A stretch of 64,000 bases of DNA from CAJWOS01 sp964502005 (GCA_964502005.1 CAZCUX010000028.1:1-64000), one strand, 5' to 3'; positions 53,141 to 62,424 are shown, counted from the stretch's first letter. Numbers and translations: made by a program. Notes: generated from the sequence alone by a model not told the origin.

Positions 53141-54324
53141 TTTCCAACCCCTCGGCCGGACTCTCCTGGGTACTTCTCCTCGGGCTCGGAACCGCGGTAG
53201 TCGGCGCTCCTTCCGGGTGCGCTCCCATTGAAGCCGAGGAAAAAACGCCCTGGCTTCCCGGTGCAGACGTCACCTCCGTGCTGGCCAACGTGGGGCCTTC
53301 GATGGTGTTGCCCGGGATTGCGCGGTTTGTCGACGCCACGGACCGGCTGTCTATCGCCATCGCGGACTGGGCGGCGGGCCCTTCGGAGAGCACCCGCGCT
53401 GTCGTGCAAGAGGAATGGACCACATCGATGCTCATCTGGCAAGAGCTGGAGATCGCACAGATAGGTCCCGCTGGCAGCTCTCTCTCGGTGGTCGGCGGTG
53501 AAGACATCCGCGATGAAATCTACTCCTGGCCTACGGTCAACGGGTGCCGGGTGGACGAAGAGTTGGTGAACGGCGGATTCCAAGCATCCGACTGGCACGA
53601 CACACAGCTTGTCAACACTGTGGGCATGGACGCATTGGAGCACTTGCTGTTCTCCGACTCCATTTGCGATGCAGTGGACACGTCGACCTGGAACACCCTC
53701 GACGCATCAGCCCAAGACGCCCAACGTGCCGCAATGGCGATGGTTTTGGTGGAGGGCCTGACCGTCTCCGCCCAACAGCTGGCCGACCGTTGGGCGCCCG
53801 ATGGCGGAGACTTTGGGGCCGACCTCGATCGGAGCGCACCCGCTACCCCTTACGCCAGCTCCAAAGATGCCCTCAACGCCGTCTTTGACGCATTGTATTA
53901 TGTCGACGCCGTCGTGCGGAAAAAGAAGGTCGCGGTCCCCGCAGGCATTGACGGCTGCGACAAAGAGACCTGTCCCGAAGACGCGGAGCATACAACGTCC
54001 GAACTCGGCGTCGCGGCCATTCAGGCAAACCTCACTGGGTTTCGGAACCTATGGACCGGCGGTGACGCAGCAGGTCTCGACGACCTCCTCAGCGAACTCG
54101 GCCACCGCGCCGTATCCGACGAGGTCGTGTCCACCGTCGACGCTGCATTGGCGATCACGGCGTCGGCCTCCACACCGAACATGGCCGCGTGGGTCGCCCA
54201 AGAGCCTGACAAAGTGTCAGAGCTTTATGACACTTTGCACCACCTCAGTGACATTCTGACAACTGACGTCGTGACTGTCTTGTCCCTCGATGTGCCCCAA
54301 GAGTCATCGGGCGACAACGACTAA
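53125..54324 (+). CDS. Imelysin-family (peptidase M75-like) exported protein
   Basis: A 399-residue exported protein of the imelysin/IrpA/EfeO-like family, which binds or helps take up iron in the periplasm or at the cell surface. The leader (1-31) ends GAPSGC (C32), possibly a lipoprotein, although Pro at -3 is atypical. The two-repeat helical fold shows EIYSWPTVNGCRVDEEL and FRNLWTGG. The usual GxHxxE motif reads GMDALE (167-172), His replaced by Asp. The ATG at 53125 comes before the leader with a Fur-like sequence over it. The receptor fusion starts eight bases after its stop. A role with the FecA-type receptor in iron acquisition is inferred. Confidence 0.8.
   Translation: MRIDFISNPSAGLSWVLLLGLGTAVVGAPSGCAPIEAEEKTPWLPGADVTSVLANVGPSMVLPGIARFVDATDRLSIAIADWAAGPSESTRAVVQEEWTTSMLIWQELEIAQIGPAGSSLSVVGGEDIRDEIYSWPTVNGCRVDEELVNGGFQASDWHDTQLVNTVGMDALEHLLFSDSICDAVDTSTWNTLDASAQDAQRAAMAMVLVEGLTVSAQQLADRWAPDGGDFGADLDRSAPATPYASSKDALNAVFDALYYVDAVVRKKKVAVPAGIDGCDKETCPEDAEHTTSELGVAAIQANLTGFRNLWTGGDAAGLDDLLSELGHRAVSDEVVSTVDAALAITASASTPNMAAWVAQEPDKVSELYDTLHHLSDILTTDVVTVLSLDVPQESSGDND
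54210..54237. repeat. Perfect inverted repeat inside the imelysin gene
   Basis: CAAAGTGTCA (54210-54219) and TGACACTTTG (54228-54237) with an eight-base loop, about 95 bases before the next gene's start. It lies in coding sequence (DKVSELYDTLHH). Possible operator of an internal promoter, or an mRNA hairpin. Confidence 0.4.
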
Positions 54325-54332
54325 GGCCGCCT

Positions 54333-57300
54333 ATGGACTCCTCGGACGGACTCGTGCGGTTGTTCGACGCCTTCGGAGCGCCGTTCTTGGACCCCGCCCA
54401 GCGAACGTGGTGGCCTGGCCTCTTGCTCGCCGCTGGATTGGCTTGGGTTTGGCCTCGCGCATCCTATCCAAACCAGCGCTGGCACGACATCTTGCGACAC
54501 CCTTCGGCACGCCTCGATGTGCAGCTCTTGCTCGCGCGGCAACTTCTGCAAGTTCTCTGGGGAAGTGCCGGCCTTTCCCTTGCATACACCATCGCGAGCC
54601 ACGCGGTATTGCACCTCGACCACACACTTGGCCGTCCCGAAGTACCAGCAGTTTCGGCATTTTGGACAACAGTGCTGTATAGCGGCGTCCTGTTTCTGGC
54701 GTGGGACGCATCGCGCTATTTGTTGCATCTCGCAATGCACCGCATTCCGCTCCTGTGGGCGTTTCACCAAGTTCACCACTCGGCCGAAGTGCTGACGCCG
54801 CTCACGTTTCACCGCATTCATCCCGTAGAGTCGGCGCTTTACCAACTTCGCGGGGGAATCACGACGGGAACCGTGACGGCCCTGTTCTATTGGCTCTTTC
54901 GGGACACCGCGTCCGTGTGGACATGGGCGGGGGTTCCTGTGTTGGGACTGATGCTAAACATTGTATTTGGAAACCTTCGCCATAGCCACGTTTGGATGCG
55001 TTTTCCAACGTGGGCAGAACGGTATGTGATGCTCAGTCCCGCCCAACACCAACTCCACCATAGTATTGAAGAACATCACTACGACCGCAATATGGGGACA
55101 TGGTTGCCGTGGTGGGACCACCTCGCCGGGACTCTGGCCGTTGCAACCGTGCCACCGCGTGGAATGGGCCTCACGCAACCCAACCACGCACACGACCTCC
55201 TGTCGGCGTGGGTCGGGCCATTCGTGCACATTTTCAAGCGAGCACGCACCGGCATGTGGGTGGTGCTCCTCGCGAGCCTCTTGCCACAATCCTCGTGGGC
55301 GGAGGACGAGGAGACCAAGGACGACGACTCCTTCGGCACCGAAATCATTGTCTATGCACCCGATAAGACCCCACGGGTTGCGAGCGCCGCCACACGTATC
55401 GACGAAGAACAACTCGAACAGTTCGAATATGACGATATTGAGCGAGTTCTTGCGCAGGTGCCGGGCGTCACAACGCGCGGAGAAGACGGCTATGGGTTGC
55501 GTCCCAATATTGGTATTCGGGGCGTCAACAGCGACCGCAGCGCCAAAGTCACACTTCTCGAAGACGGCGTACCCCTGTCGCCCGCACCCTATGCCGCGCC
55601 CGCTGCATATTACTTCCCTATGTCCACCCGATTGGTGGGCGTAGAAGTCTTCAAAGGCGCCGCAGCCACCCGCTTTGGCCCGCAAACCGTCGCGGGTGCC
55701 ATCAACCTGCTCACGCGCGACGTGCCCCGCTACACCGACGCAGAGATTGATTTGGCCGGTGGTATGCGGCAAACCGGCCGCGCCCACGCGTGGGTGGGAA
55801 CCGGCAACGACGCCGCGGGCGTGCTGCTGGAGGGCGTACACCTCCAGACAGCCGGGTTCAAGGAGCTAGACGGCGGCGGCCCCACCGGCTTCACCCACAG
55901 CGAGCTCATGGCCAAGGCCCGCTGGACGCCTGCAGCGGCGCATACGCTGGGGCTAAAGCTCGGCTACGCCCATGAGCGCTCCAATGAGACCTACCTGGGG
56001 CTCAACGCCGAGGACTACGCGGAGAACCCGTATCGGCGGTATACCGCGACCCAAAATGCGCTCATGCGCTGGCATCGTAGCCAAGTCGAAGTGTCTCACT
56101 TGCTCTCGCCACGACCCGGCTGGAGCGTTCGTACGGTCGCGTACCACCACTGGATGACCCGCGCTTGGACCAAGTTCAACCGTTTCGGCGCAGAAATCGA
56201 CCCCCACGCCTTGCTCCAAAGCCCGACGGACTCCGGCCTCGCCGCTGTATTCATGGACATCTTGCGCGGCGAGGAGGACACAACCTCGCCCGAGCAAGCC
56301 CTCCACATCGGCACCAATGACCGAACGTTCCACGCCTGGGGTATTCAAAGCAATGGTCGATATTCTCGCCTTGGTCGGCCCGTGGAACATACCGTCGATT
56401 TTGGCCTTCGGTTCCACGGCGACGACGTGCGCCGTATCCACACCGAAGACCCCTACGATATGCGCGATGGCACCCTCGTTCGCAACGACACGCCCCGCAT
56501 CACGCTCCTCGACGCCGATTCCCGCGCGCGCGCCCTCTCCGCACATCTTCACGAAGACCTCCGCTGGCGGGCGCTGCACGTTCTCCCAGGCGGGCGCGTA
56601 GAGCACATCTGGACCGACGAGGCCATCGTCGGCAGTCCATCCGAGGCTCCCGTCGCCCGCACCATCGTGCTTCCGGGCTTGGGGACAATGGTGGACGTGT
56701 CGCGCAGTCTCTCGTGGTTTGGCGGCGTCTACCGCGGCTTTTCCCCCGTATCGCCAGGGGAACCCGCGACCGTCACGCCCGAGCTATCTTGGAATACGGA
56801 GACAGGAATTCGCTGGGTTTCTGGCGATACGCATGTCGAGCTTGTGGGCTTTCACAACGAATATAGCAATCTCACCGGACAATGTACACTCTCCGGTGGT
56901 TGCGACGGAAACCAACTCGATAGCCAGTTCAGCGGCGGCGCGGCCCGCGTCCGGGGCATCGAATCGTCCGCCGGCTGGGTGCTGATGCTGCCCGGACCCT
57001 TCAGCATGCCCGTCGAAGGCAGCTATACCTGGACCGACGGCCAATTCCGCACCACGTTTTCGTCGGCATTTCCGCAGTTTGGCGAAGTCTCGGCAGGCGA
57101 CGCGCTCCCGTACGTCCCCCAACACCAAGCGTATGGCCGCGTCACGCTCGCCCATCCTCGATTCGACGTCGGCGCCGGATTGTCCTATCGCTCGGCCTTG
57201 CTGGACCAAGCGGGCACTTGGCCCGCCAGCCCGACCGATGTTCCACCGCTCACGCTACTCGATGGAGGCGTGCGCTTCTTCGCCCATGACCGCGTCACGG

Positions 57301-57425
57301 TCTATTCGACGGGCACGAACCTCTTGGGCTCGACCGCCATCACTTCCTGGCGGCCGATGGGAGCGCGTCCCACCGCCCCGTTGCAGGTGATGGTGGGCGT
57401 AGAGGTGCGGGCAGCTCCCCCTTAG
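54333..57425 (+). CDS. Fusion: fatty-acid hydroxylase/sterol desaturase - FecA-type TonB-dependent receptor
   Basis: One uninterrupted frame of 1030 residues. Residues 1-305 are a membrane di-iron fatty acid hydroxylase/sterol desaturase: about four TM helices and the His clusters HLAMH (132-136), HQVHH (145-149) and HQLHH (239-243). Residues 308-323 (MWVVLLASLLPQSSWA) look like a cleavable signal peptide, with KRAR before it. From 324 on it is a TonB-dependent receptor: plug domain with IIVYAPDK, EDGYGLRPNIGIRG (385-398), LLEDGVPLSPAPYAAPAAYYFP, VEVFKGAAATRFGPQTVAGAINLL, then a barrel of about 580 residues. These strings match the FecA (ferric citrate) branch. M308 (ATG at 55254) could be an independent start; otherwise signal peptidase may split the product. 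It converges with speA two bases later. Confidence 0.85.
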   Translation: MDSSDGLVRLFDAFGAPFLDPAQRTWWPGLLLAAGLAWVWPRASYPNQRWHDILRHPSARLDVQLLLARQLLQVLWGSAGLSLAYTIASHAVLHLDHTLGRPEVPAVSAFWTTVLYSGVLFLAWDASRYLLHLAMHRIPLLWAFHQVHHSAEVLTPLTFHRIHPVESALYQLRGGITTGTVTALFYWLFRDTASVWTWAGVPVLGLMLNIVFGNLRHSHVWMRFPTWAERYVMLSPAQHQLHHSIEEHHYDRNMGTWLPWWDHLAGTLAVATVPPRGMGLTQPNHAHDLLSAWVGPFVHIFKRARTGMWVVLLASLLPQSSWAEDEETKDDDSFGTEIIVYAPDKTPRVASAATRIDEEQLEQFEYDDIERVLAQVPGVTTRGEDGYGLRPNIGIRGVNSDRSAKVTLLEDGVPLSPAPYAAPAAYYFPMSTRLVGVEVFKGAAATRFGPQTVAGAINLLTRDVPRYTDAEIDLAGGMRQTGRAHAWVGTGNDAAGVLLEGVHLQTAGFKELDGGGPTGFTHSELMAKARWTPAAAHTLGLKLGYAHERSNETYLGLNAEDYAENPYRRYTATQNALMRWHRSQVEVSHLLSPRPGWSVRTVAYHHWMTRAWTKFNRFGAEIDPHALLQSPTDSGLAAVFMDILRGEEDTTSPEQALHIGTNDRTFHAWGIQSNGRYSRLGRPVEHTVDFGLRFHGDDVRRIHTEDPYDMRDGTLVRNDTPRITLLDADSRARALSAHLHEDLRWRALHVLPGGRVEHIWTDEAIVGSPSEAPVARTIVLPGLGTMVDVSRSLSWFGGVYRGFSPVSPGEPATVTPELSWNTETGIRWVSGDTHVELVGFHNEYSNLTGQCTLSGGCDGNQLDSQFSGGAARVRGIESSAGWVLMLPGPFSMPVEGSYTWTDGQFRTTFSSAFPQFGEVSAGDALPYVPQHQAYGRVTLAHPRFDVGAGLSYRSALLDQAGTWPASPTDVPPLTLLDGGVRFFAHDRVTVYSTGTNLLGSTAITSWRPMGARPTAPLQVMVGVEVRAAPP

Positions 57426-57427
57426 GG

Positions 57428-59323
57428 CTACTCCAAATAGGTGTAGCCGTCGAGGCCTTCGCGGTACATCGACACCACGCGCGCGGTCTCGTTGAGCGAC
57501 AAGTCGCCCCGCTTCACCGCGTTCTCGCAGGCACGCCGTACCCGCCGCATCAAGTCCTTGTGGTGGAACTGCACGTAGCCAAGCACTTCGGTCACGGTGT
57601 CGCCTTCGACAACGGACTGGATTTCGTACTCGCCGTCGGGGTGCAAGGTGACGATGACCGTGTTGGTGTCGCCGAAGAGGTTGTGCAGGTCGCCCAGGAT
57701 TTCCTGGTACGCGCCCACAAGGAACGCGCCGAGGTAATACGGCTGGTCGCCGGGTTCGTGGAGCTCAATCAAGCTCTTCACGTCGTGAAGGTCGATGAAC
57801 TTGTCGATTTTGCCATCGGAGTCGCAGGTGATGTCGGCCAGCACCGCGGAACGCGTCGGCTTGGTGTCCAAGCGATGAATCGGAACCAGCGGGAACAGCT
57901 GGCCCACGGCCCAAGCATCGGGCATCGACTGGAACACGCTGAAGTTGCAGAAGTAGGTGTCGGCCATGACCTGATGCAGCTTCGAAAGCTCATCGGGGAC
58001 ATACGGGAGGTCTTTGACGACCTTCGCGATGCGGCCAGCAATCTGCCAGAACATGCGCTCGGCCCGCGCCCGCTGGCGAAGGTCGAGCAGACCCAAGTTG
58101 AACATCGTCAGCGCTTGCTCACGGCCACCTTGGGCGTCGTGCCACGCCGCTTGGTAGTTCTTGCGGGTGATGCCGTCCTTGAGAACCTCGGCCAGCTCGT
58201 GCAATACCTCGGGGTCGTCCTCACACACATCGGGCGGACCTTCTGCCGTCGGGTGCTCGCTCACACCCAACACGTTGAACACCAAGACAGCGTGGTGGGC
58301 GACCATGGCGCGACCCGCTTCCGTGATGATGTTCGGGTGAGGGACGCCGGCTTCGTCGCACGCAGACTGAATGTGCGAAATGACGTCGTAGGCGTACTCT
58401 TGCACCGAGTAGTTGACGGAGCTTGCGAAGTTGGTGGAGCTGCCGTCGTAGTCGACGCCCAGGCCGCCGCCGACGTCGAGCCACTGCATCGGCGCGCCGA
58501 GCTTGTGCAGCTCGACGAAGATGCGCGCCGCTTCCGACAATGCCGACTTGAAGGAGCGAATGGCGCTCACTTGGCTGCCAATGTGGAAGTGCAGGAGTTG
58601 GAGCGTGTCGAGCATTCCCTCCGCAGAGAGATAGTCCACCATCTGGACCATTTCGAGGATGGTAAGGCCAAACTTGGCCTTGTCGCCCGTGCTGGCTTCC
58701 CAGCGCCCGGCACCCTTGCTCGCCAGCTTGGCGCGAACACCGAGCAACGGCTTGACGTTGTGCTTGCGCGCCATGTCTATCGCGAGCTTGGCTTCGGTGG
58801 CCTTCTCGACGACGATAATCGTCCGCCGACCGAGCTTTTGGGCCAAGATAGCGGTCTCGATGTATTCTTCGTCTTTGTAGCCATTACAGACGATGACGGC
58901 GTCGGGGTCGTCCATCATGGCCATCACGATGAGCAGCTCGGGCTTGCTGCCCGCTTCGAGGCCGATGTGCCAAGGCCGCCCCAAGCGCACGAGGTCTTCC
59001 ACCAAGTGACGCTGCTGGTTGACCTTCACAGGGTATACACCCCGGTATTTCCCCTTGTACTCGTACTCGTCAATCGCCGTGTTGAACGCGCTGGCCAACG
59101 TGCGAATGCGCGTTTCGAGCAAATCGGGGAAACGAAGCAACAGCGGCAAGCCGATTTCCCGGCTTTGCAGGTCTTCGATGAGCACCTGGAGGTCAGCCCA
59201 GGGGCCTGCATCGCCTTGCGGGGCGATGACGATGTTTCCGCGTTCGTTGATGCGCAGAAACTCCCGCCCCCAATTGGGAATACCGTAGAGTTCCGCACTG
59301 TCTTGAATCGTCCAGCCGCGCAT
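57428..59323 (-). CDS. speA: Biosynthetic arginine decarboxylase
   Basis: PLP-dependent decarboxylase that turns arginine into agmatine and CO2, the first step of the agmatine route to putrescine and spermidine. At 631 residues it matches the biosynthetic SpeA family (fold III, alanine-racemase-like barrel plus C-terminal domain). The PLP-binding Lys is K100 in YPVKVNQQRHLV. LLHFHIGSQ (His stacking on PLP), LDVGGGLGVDYDG (phosphate loop) and ITEAGRAMVAHHAV are all present; DTYFCNFSVFQSMPDAWA carries the catalytic Cys region. The ATG at 59323 has GGAG eight bases upstream; a GTG two codons earlier is too close to it. Monocistronic by position; no agmatinase gene nearby. Confidence 0.95.
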   Translation of the reverse strand: MRGWTIQDSAELYGIPNWGREFLRINERGNIVIAPQGDAGPWADLQVLIEDLQSREIGLPLLLRFPDLLETRIRTLASAFNTAIDEYEYKGKYRGVYPVKVNQQRHLVEDLVRLGRPWHIGLEAGSKPELLIVMAMMDDPDAVIVCNGYKDEEYIETAILAQKLGRRTIIVVEKATEAKLAIDMARKHNVKPLLGVRAKLASKGAGRWEASTGDKAKFGLTILEMVQMVDYLSAEGMLDTLQLLHFHIGSQVSAIRSFKSALSEAARIFVELHKLGAPMQWLDVGGGLGVDYDGSSTNFASSVNYSVQEYAYDVISHIQSACDEAGVPHPNIITEAGRAMVAHHAVLVFNVLGVSEHPTAEGPPDVCEDDPEVLHELAEVLKDGITRKNYQAAWHDAQGGREQALTMFNLGLLDLRQRARAERMFWQIAGRIAKVVKDLPYVPDELSKLHQVMADTYFCNFSVFQSMPDAWAVGQLFPLVPIHRLDTKPTRSAVLADITCDSDGKIDKFIDLHDVKSLIELHEPGDQPYYLGAFLVGAYQEILGDLHNLFGDTNTVIVTLHPDGEYEIQSVVEGDTVTEVLGYVQFHHKDLMRRVRRACENAVKRGDLSLNETARVVSMYREGLDGYTYLE

Positions 59324-59447
59324 GGGCACCTCTCCGGTCTCCGCGGACCTGCGGAGACCTCAGAACCGGGAAGCATGAAAGCAGGCAGTGTAACGGTGTG
59401 CCCCTGGTCGGACGACCCCGCCGGTCGGAATCGCCGAAAGATGCCGC

Positions 59448-60191
59448 CTAGTGGGCTTTCTCAGCGTCCGTTCCAGGAGTCTCGCGATGGGCTGCTTTTT
59501 CAAGGTCTCGTCGTTCAGGGAAGTCGAAGCCCCAGTATTCACGGGGCCTCTGCGCATCTTCCTGGACATCGGACAGGCTGACCAGAGCGAACGAAATCCT
59601 GCCACACGCGCTCACAGCGACCTGTTTCGGCGGCGCGACGCCTTTCGACGGCACCGCCTTCATTGCCGCTGCGACGGCATCCGCGAGGTCATAGGCGAAG
59701 ATGCCCCCCGCGCCGCAGGGCGCGTCGACCTCCACCACATACGGCCCCACAGGCACCAAGGCCTGCGCCCCTTTGGACGCCCATACTCCGTAAGAAACAA
59801 GCTCCGCCACGACGTTTTCGGCTGACTGTCCCGCCGCTACTTCGGAAACTCGCAGGACGAGCGGCGAGAAAATTCTTTGATCGTGGGGCGTCAACCGCAG
59901 CTGCAAGCGCCAACCACCCGGCCGCAACGCCGCACAACGGGCCGCCTCGGCCGTCGCGTCTTTCGCCCAAGCCGCCCGGTGGGCATCGCTCATCGACGAC
60001 CGCGGCGCATCGGGAATCGGCTCGCCTGGCTGGGGACAAGGCGGGAAGGTGTCGCTCACAGGCTCCCATGCTGGCTCCACTTGGGCGTAATGACCGTATG
60101 CGTCGGTGAGCCCATCGGACCAAGCCTGCACGGGCGCGGGAATGTCTCCCGCAAGCACCGCACGCGTCCACAGCCACAACATCCCACTCAT
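59448..60191 (-). CDS. Exported protein of unknown function
   Basis: A 247-residue protein with a short leader (SGMLWLWTRAVLAG). The mature part is Ala/Pro-rich with six Cys, including PCGAGGIF and AVSACGRISFALVSL. I do not recognise a family. The ATG overlaps the stop of the upstream tandem HCCA/DsbA gene (ATGA), so the two are co-translated. With an N-terminal export signal and paired Cys it could be a periplasmic partner, but the DsbA-like protein itself looks cytoplasmic. Confidence 0.6.
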   Translation of the reverse strand: MSGMLWLWTRAVLAGDIPAPVQAWSDGLTDAYGHYAQVEPAWEPVSDTFPPCPQPGEPIPDAPRSSMSDAHRAAWAKDATAEAARCAALRPGGWRLQLRLTPHDQRIFSPLVLRVSEVAAGQSAENVVAELVSYGVWASKGAQALVPVGPYVVEVDAPCGAGGIFAYDLADAVAAAMKAVPSKGVAPPKQVAVSACGRISFALVSLSDVQEDAQRPREYWGFDFPERRDLEKAAHRETPGTDAEKAH

Positions 60192-61444
60192 CGTGTTTCT
60201 CCATCCGCAGGCCAGCCCGCGAGAATCGAATCGAGCATCCACAGCCGGTCCTGCCCCCACACGAGGGTGCGCTGGTCCACCCAAAACGATGGAACGCCGC
60301 AAACACCCGCATCGACGGCCAAACGATTGTTTTCGTGGAGCGCAGCCTTATTCGTTGGCTCTTGCGCCTGTGCGAGCAAGGTGTCCGCGGGCAACCCAAG
60401 CTGGGTCAAAACGTCGGCAACAACCGCTTCTTGCCCAATGTCTCGGTCGTGAACCCAAAGCGCTTCGTAAAGCGGAAGAATCGCAGACGGCGCCAGCAAA
60501 CTGACCCGCAGCGGCAACACCGTACGAACCGGAAATGTGGACGGAAATCGAAAACCAACGCCATGGTACGCAGCCCAACGGTCGAGTTCTGCGACGTACC
60601 ACTTTTGCTTTTCTTCGTTCATGGCAAACAGCGGCACATTGGGTGTTCCGATTTCCCGAAACAACGCGCCCAACAATATCGGTCGCCACCGAACGCGGAC
60701 ACCGTGCTGTGCTGCCAACCGTGCCACCTGTGTTACGCCCAGGTAGCTATAAGGACTGGCGAAATCGTGGAAGACCTCGACCTCGTGGGCACATTCAGCG
60801 TTTGCGGGCAAGGCTGGAGGGGGCAGGGGTGGCGAAACCGGCTTCCCCGCTAGCTCTGCCTCGACAAAGTGCATACGGTCAGCGCCCCAGTGGAGGGGCC
60901 CCACAGAGCCGTCGGCGCCGATGACCTGCAGGGTGGGCACGCCAAAAACCCCGCGCACCGCTGCGGCATCGGTGGACGCAAACAGCGCGGCCTTGGTCGC
61001 AGGGCTGTCGATGAGGTCGGGGCGAAGGCCAAAGGAGACCGCGATGGCGTCCACCACCTCGCGCTGGGAGACATCTTGGCCGTCCACCCAATAGGCCCGG
61101 AACAGCGCATCGCTCACTTGCGGCCGAATCGACGGAGGTGCGAGACAGCACAACCGCATGGCGTGTACGGTGCGCCGGGGGTGGGCGTCAGGGAACCGCA
61201 AGGAAAGTCCGTGTACACGCGCCATTCGGTGAATGTCTCGGCGTCCGAGCTGGGCCTTTGTCGGAGCCCACGTTGCCGCCGGAACCGCAGGTGCCGCCAA
61301 GTGACGGAACACACCCCCCAAAAGGATGGGGTCCCATTCCACCTGCGCACCATGTTTTTCCGCAATTGCGGCAACGCGGGTAGACGCCATCCATGCGTAG
61401 GGGCATACAATGTCGTAGGTAAATCGGAGGGTCGGCCGCGACAT
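60188..61444 (-). CDS. Tandem DsbA-fold protein (2-hydroxychromene-2-carboxylate isomerase-like, two domains)
   Basis: A 418-residue protein made of two homologous thioredoxin/DsbA-fold domains (about 5-200 and 220-415). Domain 1 has YDIVCPYAW (C14), domain 2 has FHDFASPYSYLG (S230). The SPYSY form is typical of the HCCA-isomerase/GST-kappa group, whereas disulfide oxidases need CxxC; neither domain has a second Cys. Each has WxPILLG(A/G)xFR, and (T/S)...R(T)V...L and GVFGVPTLQV / GVCGVPSFWV near its end. No signal peptide. The likely reaction is glutathione-dependent isomerisation or conjugation; substrate unknown. ATG at 61444 with AGGGAA upstream. It diverges from the PilZ gene. Confidence 0.85.
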   Translation of the reverse strand: MSRPTLRFTYDIVCPYAWMASTRVAAIAEKHGAQVEWDPILLGGVFRHLAAPAVPAATWAPTKAQLGRRDIHRMARVHGLSLRFPDAHPRRTVHAMRLCCLAPPSIRPQVSDALFRAYWVDGQDVSQREVVDAIAVSFGLRPDLIDSPATKAALFASTDAAAVRGVFGVPTLQVIGADGSVGPLHWGADRMHFVEAELAGKPVSPPLPPPALPANAECAHEVEVFHDFASPYSYLGVTQVARLAAQHGVRVRWRPILLGALFREIGTPNVPLFAMNEEKQKWYVAELDRWAAYHGVGFRFPSTFPVRTVLPLRVSLLAPSAILPLYEALWVHDRDIGQEAVVADVLTQLGLPADTLLAQAQEPTNKAALHENNRLAVDAGVCGVPSFWVDQRTLVWGQDRLWMLDSILAGWPADGETR

Positions 61445-61588
61445 GGGTGTTCCCTGGGAGAGCGGATAGAGATTCGTATCCCACATGCACTCAATCTCGG
61501 CGGGTTGTTTCCGATTTCCGCCCGAAACAGCCCTTATTCATTCCGCACTTCGGCGTGATAGCTTGGTGCGTGGTCCGGGGAACACCAG

Positions 61589-62356
61589 ATGTCAAACCGT
61601 CGCCGCCAATACCGCGTATCCGCAAGCTTTGATGAGCTGGTGCAAATCGAGCTCATCGGGCCCAAAGTGGTCGCGCGAAACGTCGTCCTGCAAGACGTAA
61701 GCGCGGGCGGCGCCGGTGTCATGCTGCCAGCGTCAGCGAGCGGCATGTTGCGAATGAACGACCGCATTGAGCTTCGCTTGAGCTCCGCCAAGCTGAGTGT
61801 TGGCCCGATTCAGATGTTCGCATTCATCTGCCATCTCGACGAGCGAGAGGCGCGGCCAAGGGTCGGTCTTGCGTTTGAAAGCTGGCGTACACACCGCACC
61901 CTCCTCGACTCCGACCTTCGCAGTTTGTTCAACGAGCGGGAAGCATTCCGCGTCGACCCCGGCTCAGACGCCATTGTGGTCGAGCTTGCGGCGCTCAACA
62001 ACCGCATCCGTATGATGGGCCGCTTCCGCGACCTATCGGTGCTGGGATTCGGACTCTCGATGTCGCCAGAATGTGTGGGTCGATTGAATCCCCAAATGCC
62101 GGTGCAGTTGAAGTTTACCCTGCCGGGCGACCGCCGCCTGATTCGCGCGGCGAGCAATGTGTGCCATGCGCGGCTCGACAGCACCAACAGCCAGACGCTC
62201 GTGGGCATTCGACTTCAAGAGGGACTGCTCGTCTCCCACGACGACCGAAAGGCCATCACAAACTATGTCATGGGCCGTCAGCGAGAGCTTCTGCGAATGG
62301 GCGTCCGCACCTCTGACGACCCCATGCGCACCGCACGTCCCGACCTGCACCCCTAA
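61589..62356 (+). CDS. Tandem PilZ-domain protein
   Basis: A 255-residue cytoplasmic protein with two PilZ domains. Domain 1 has RRRQYRV (4-10, the RxxxR motif) and DVSAGGAG (36-43, D/NxSxxG). Domain 2 has NEREAFRV (RxxxR) and DLSVLGFGL (DxSxxG) and VGIRL. Both sets of c-di-GMP-contacting residues are kept, so both domains may bind the dinucleotide. The effector role is unknown; PilZ proteins often act on motility, secretion or polysaccharide export. ATG at 61589 with GGGGAA about six bases upstream. It stands before the Hsp15-like gene with a 68-base gap. Confidence 0.85.
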   Translation: MSNRRRQYRVSASFDELVQIELIGPKVVARNVVLQDVSAGGAGVMLPASASGMLRMNDRIELRLSSAKLSVGPIQMFAFICHLDEREARPRVGLAFESWRTHRTLLDSDLRSLFNEREAFRVDPGSDAIVVELAALNNRIRMMGRFRDLSVLGFGLSMSPECVGRLNPQMPVQLKFTLPGDRRLIRAASNVCHARLDSTNSQTLVGIRLQEGLLVSHDDRKAITNYVMGRQRELLRMGVRTSDDPMRTARPDLHP

Positions 62357-62424
62357 ACGCAGGGTCCGCGCCAAAATCGTCGGTCTATACGTCGGCGGCC
62401 CCCATTGTGGGGTATCTTGGCCCC

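Noticed and set aside
57560..59581. 673-codon rightward frame across speA
   Set aside because: His/Val/Arg-rich antisense of a complete arginine decarboxylase.
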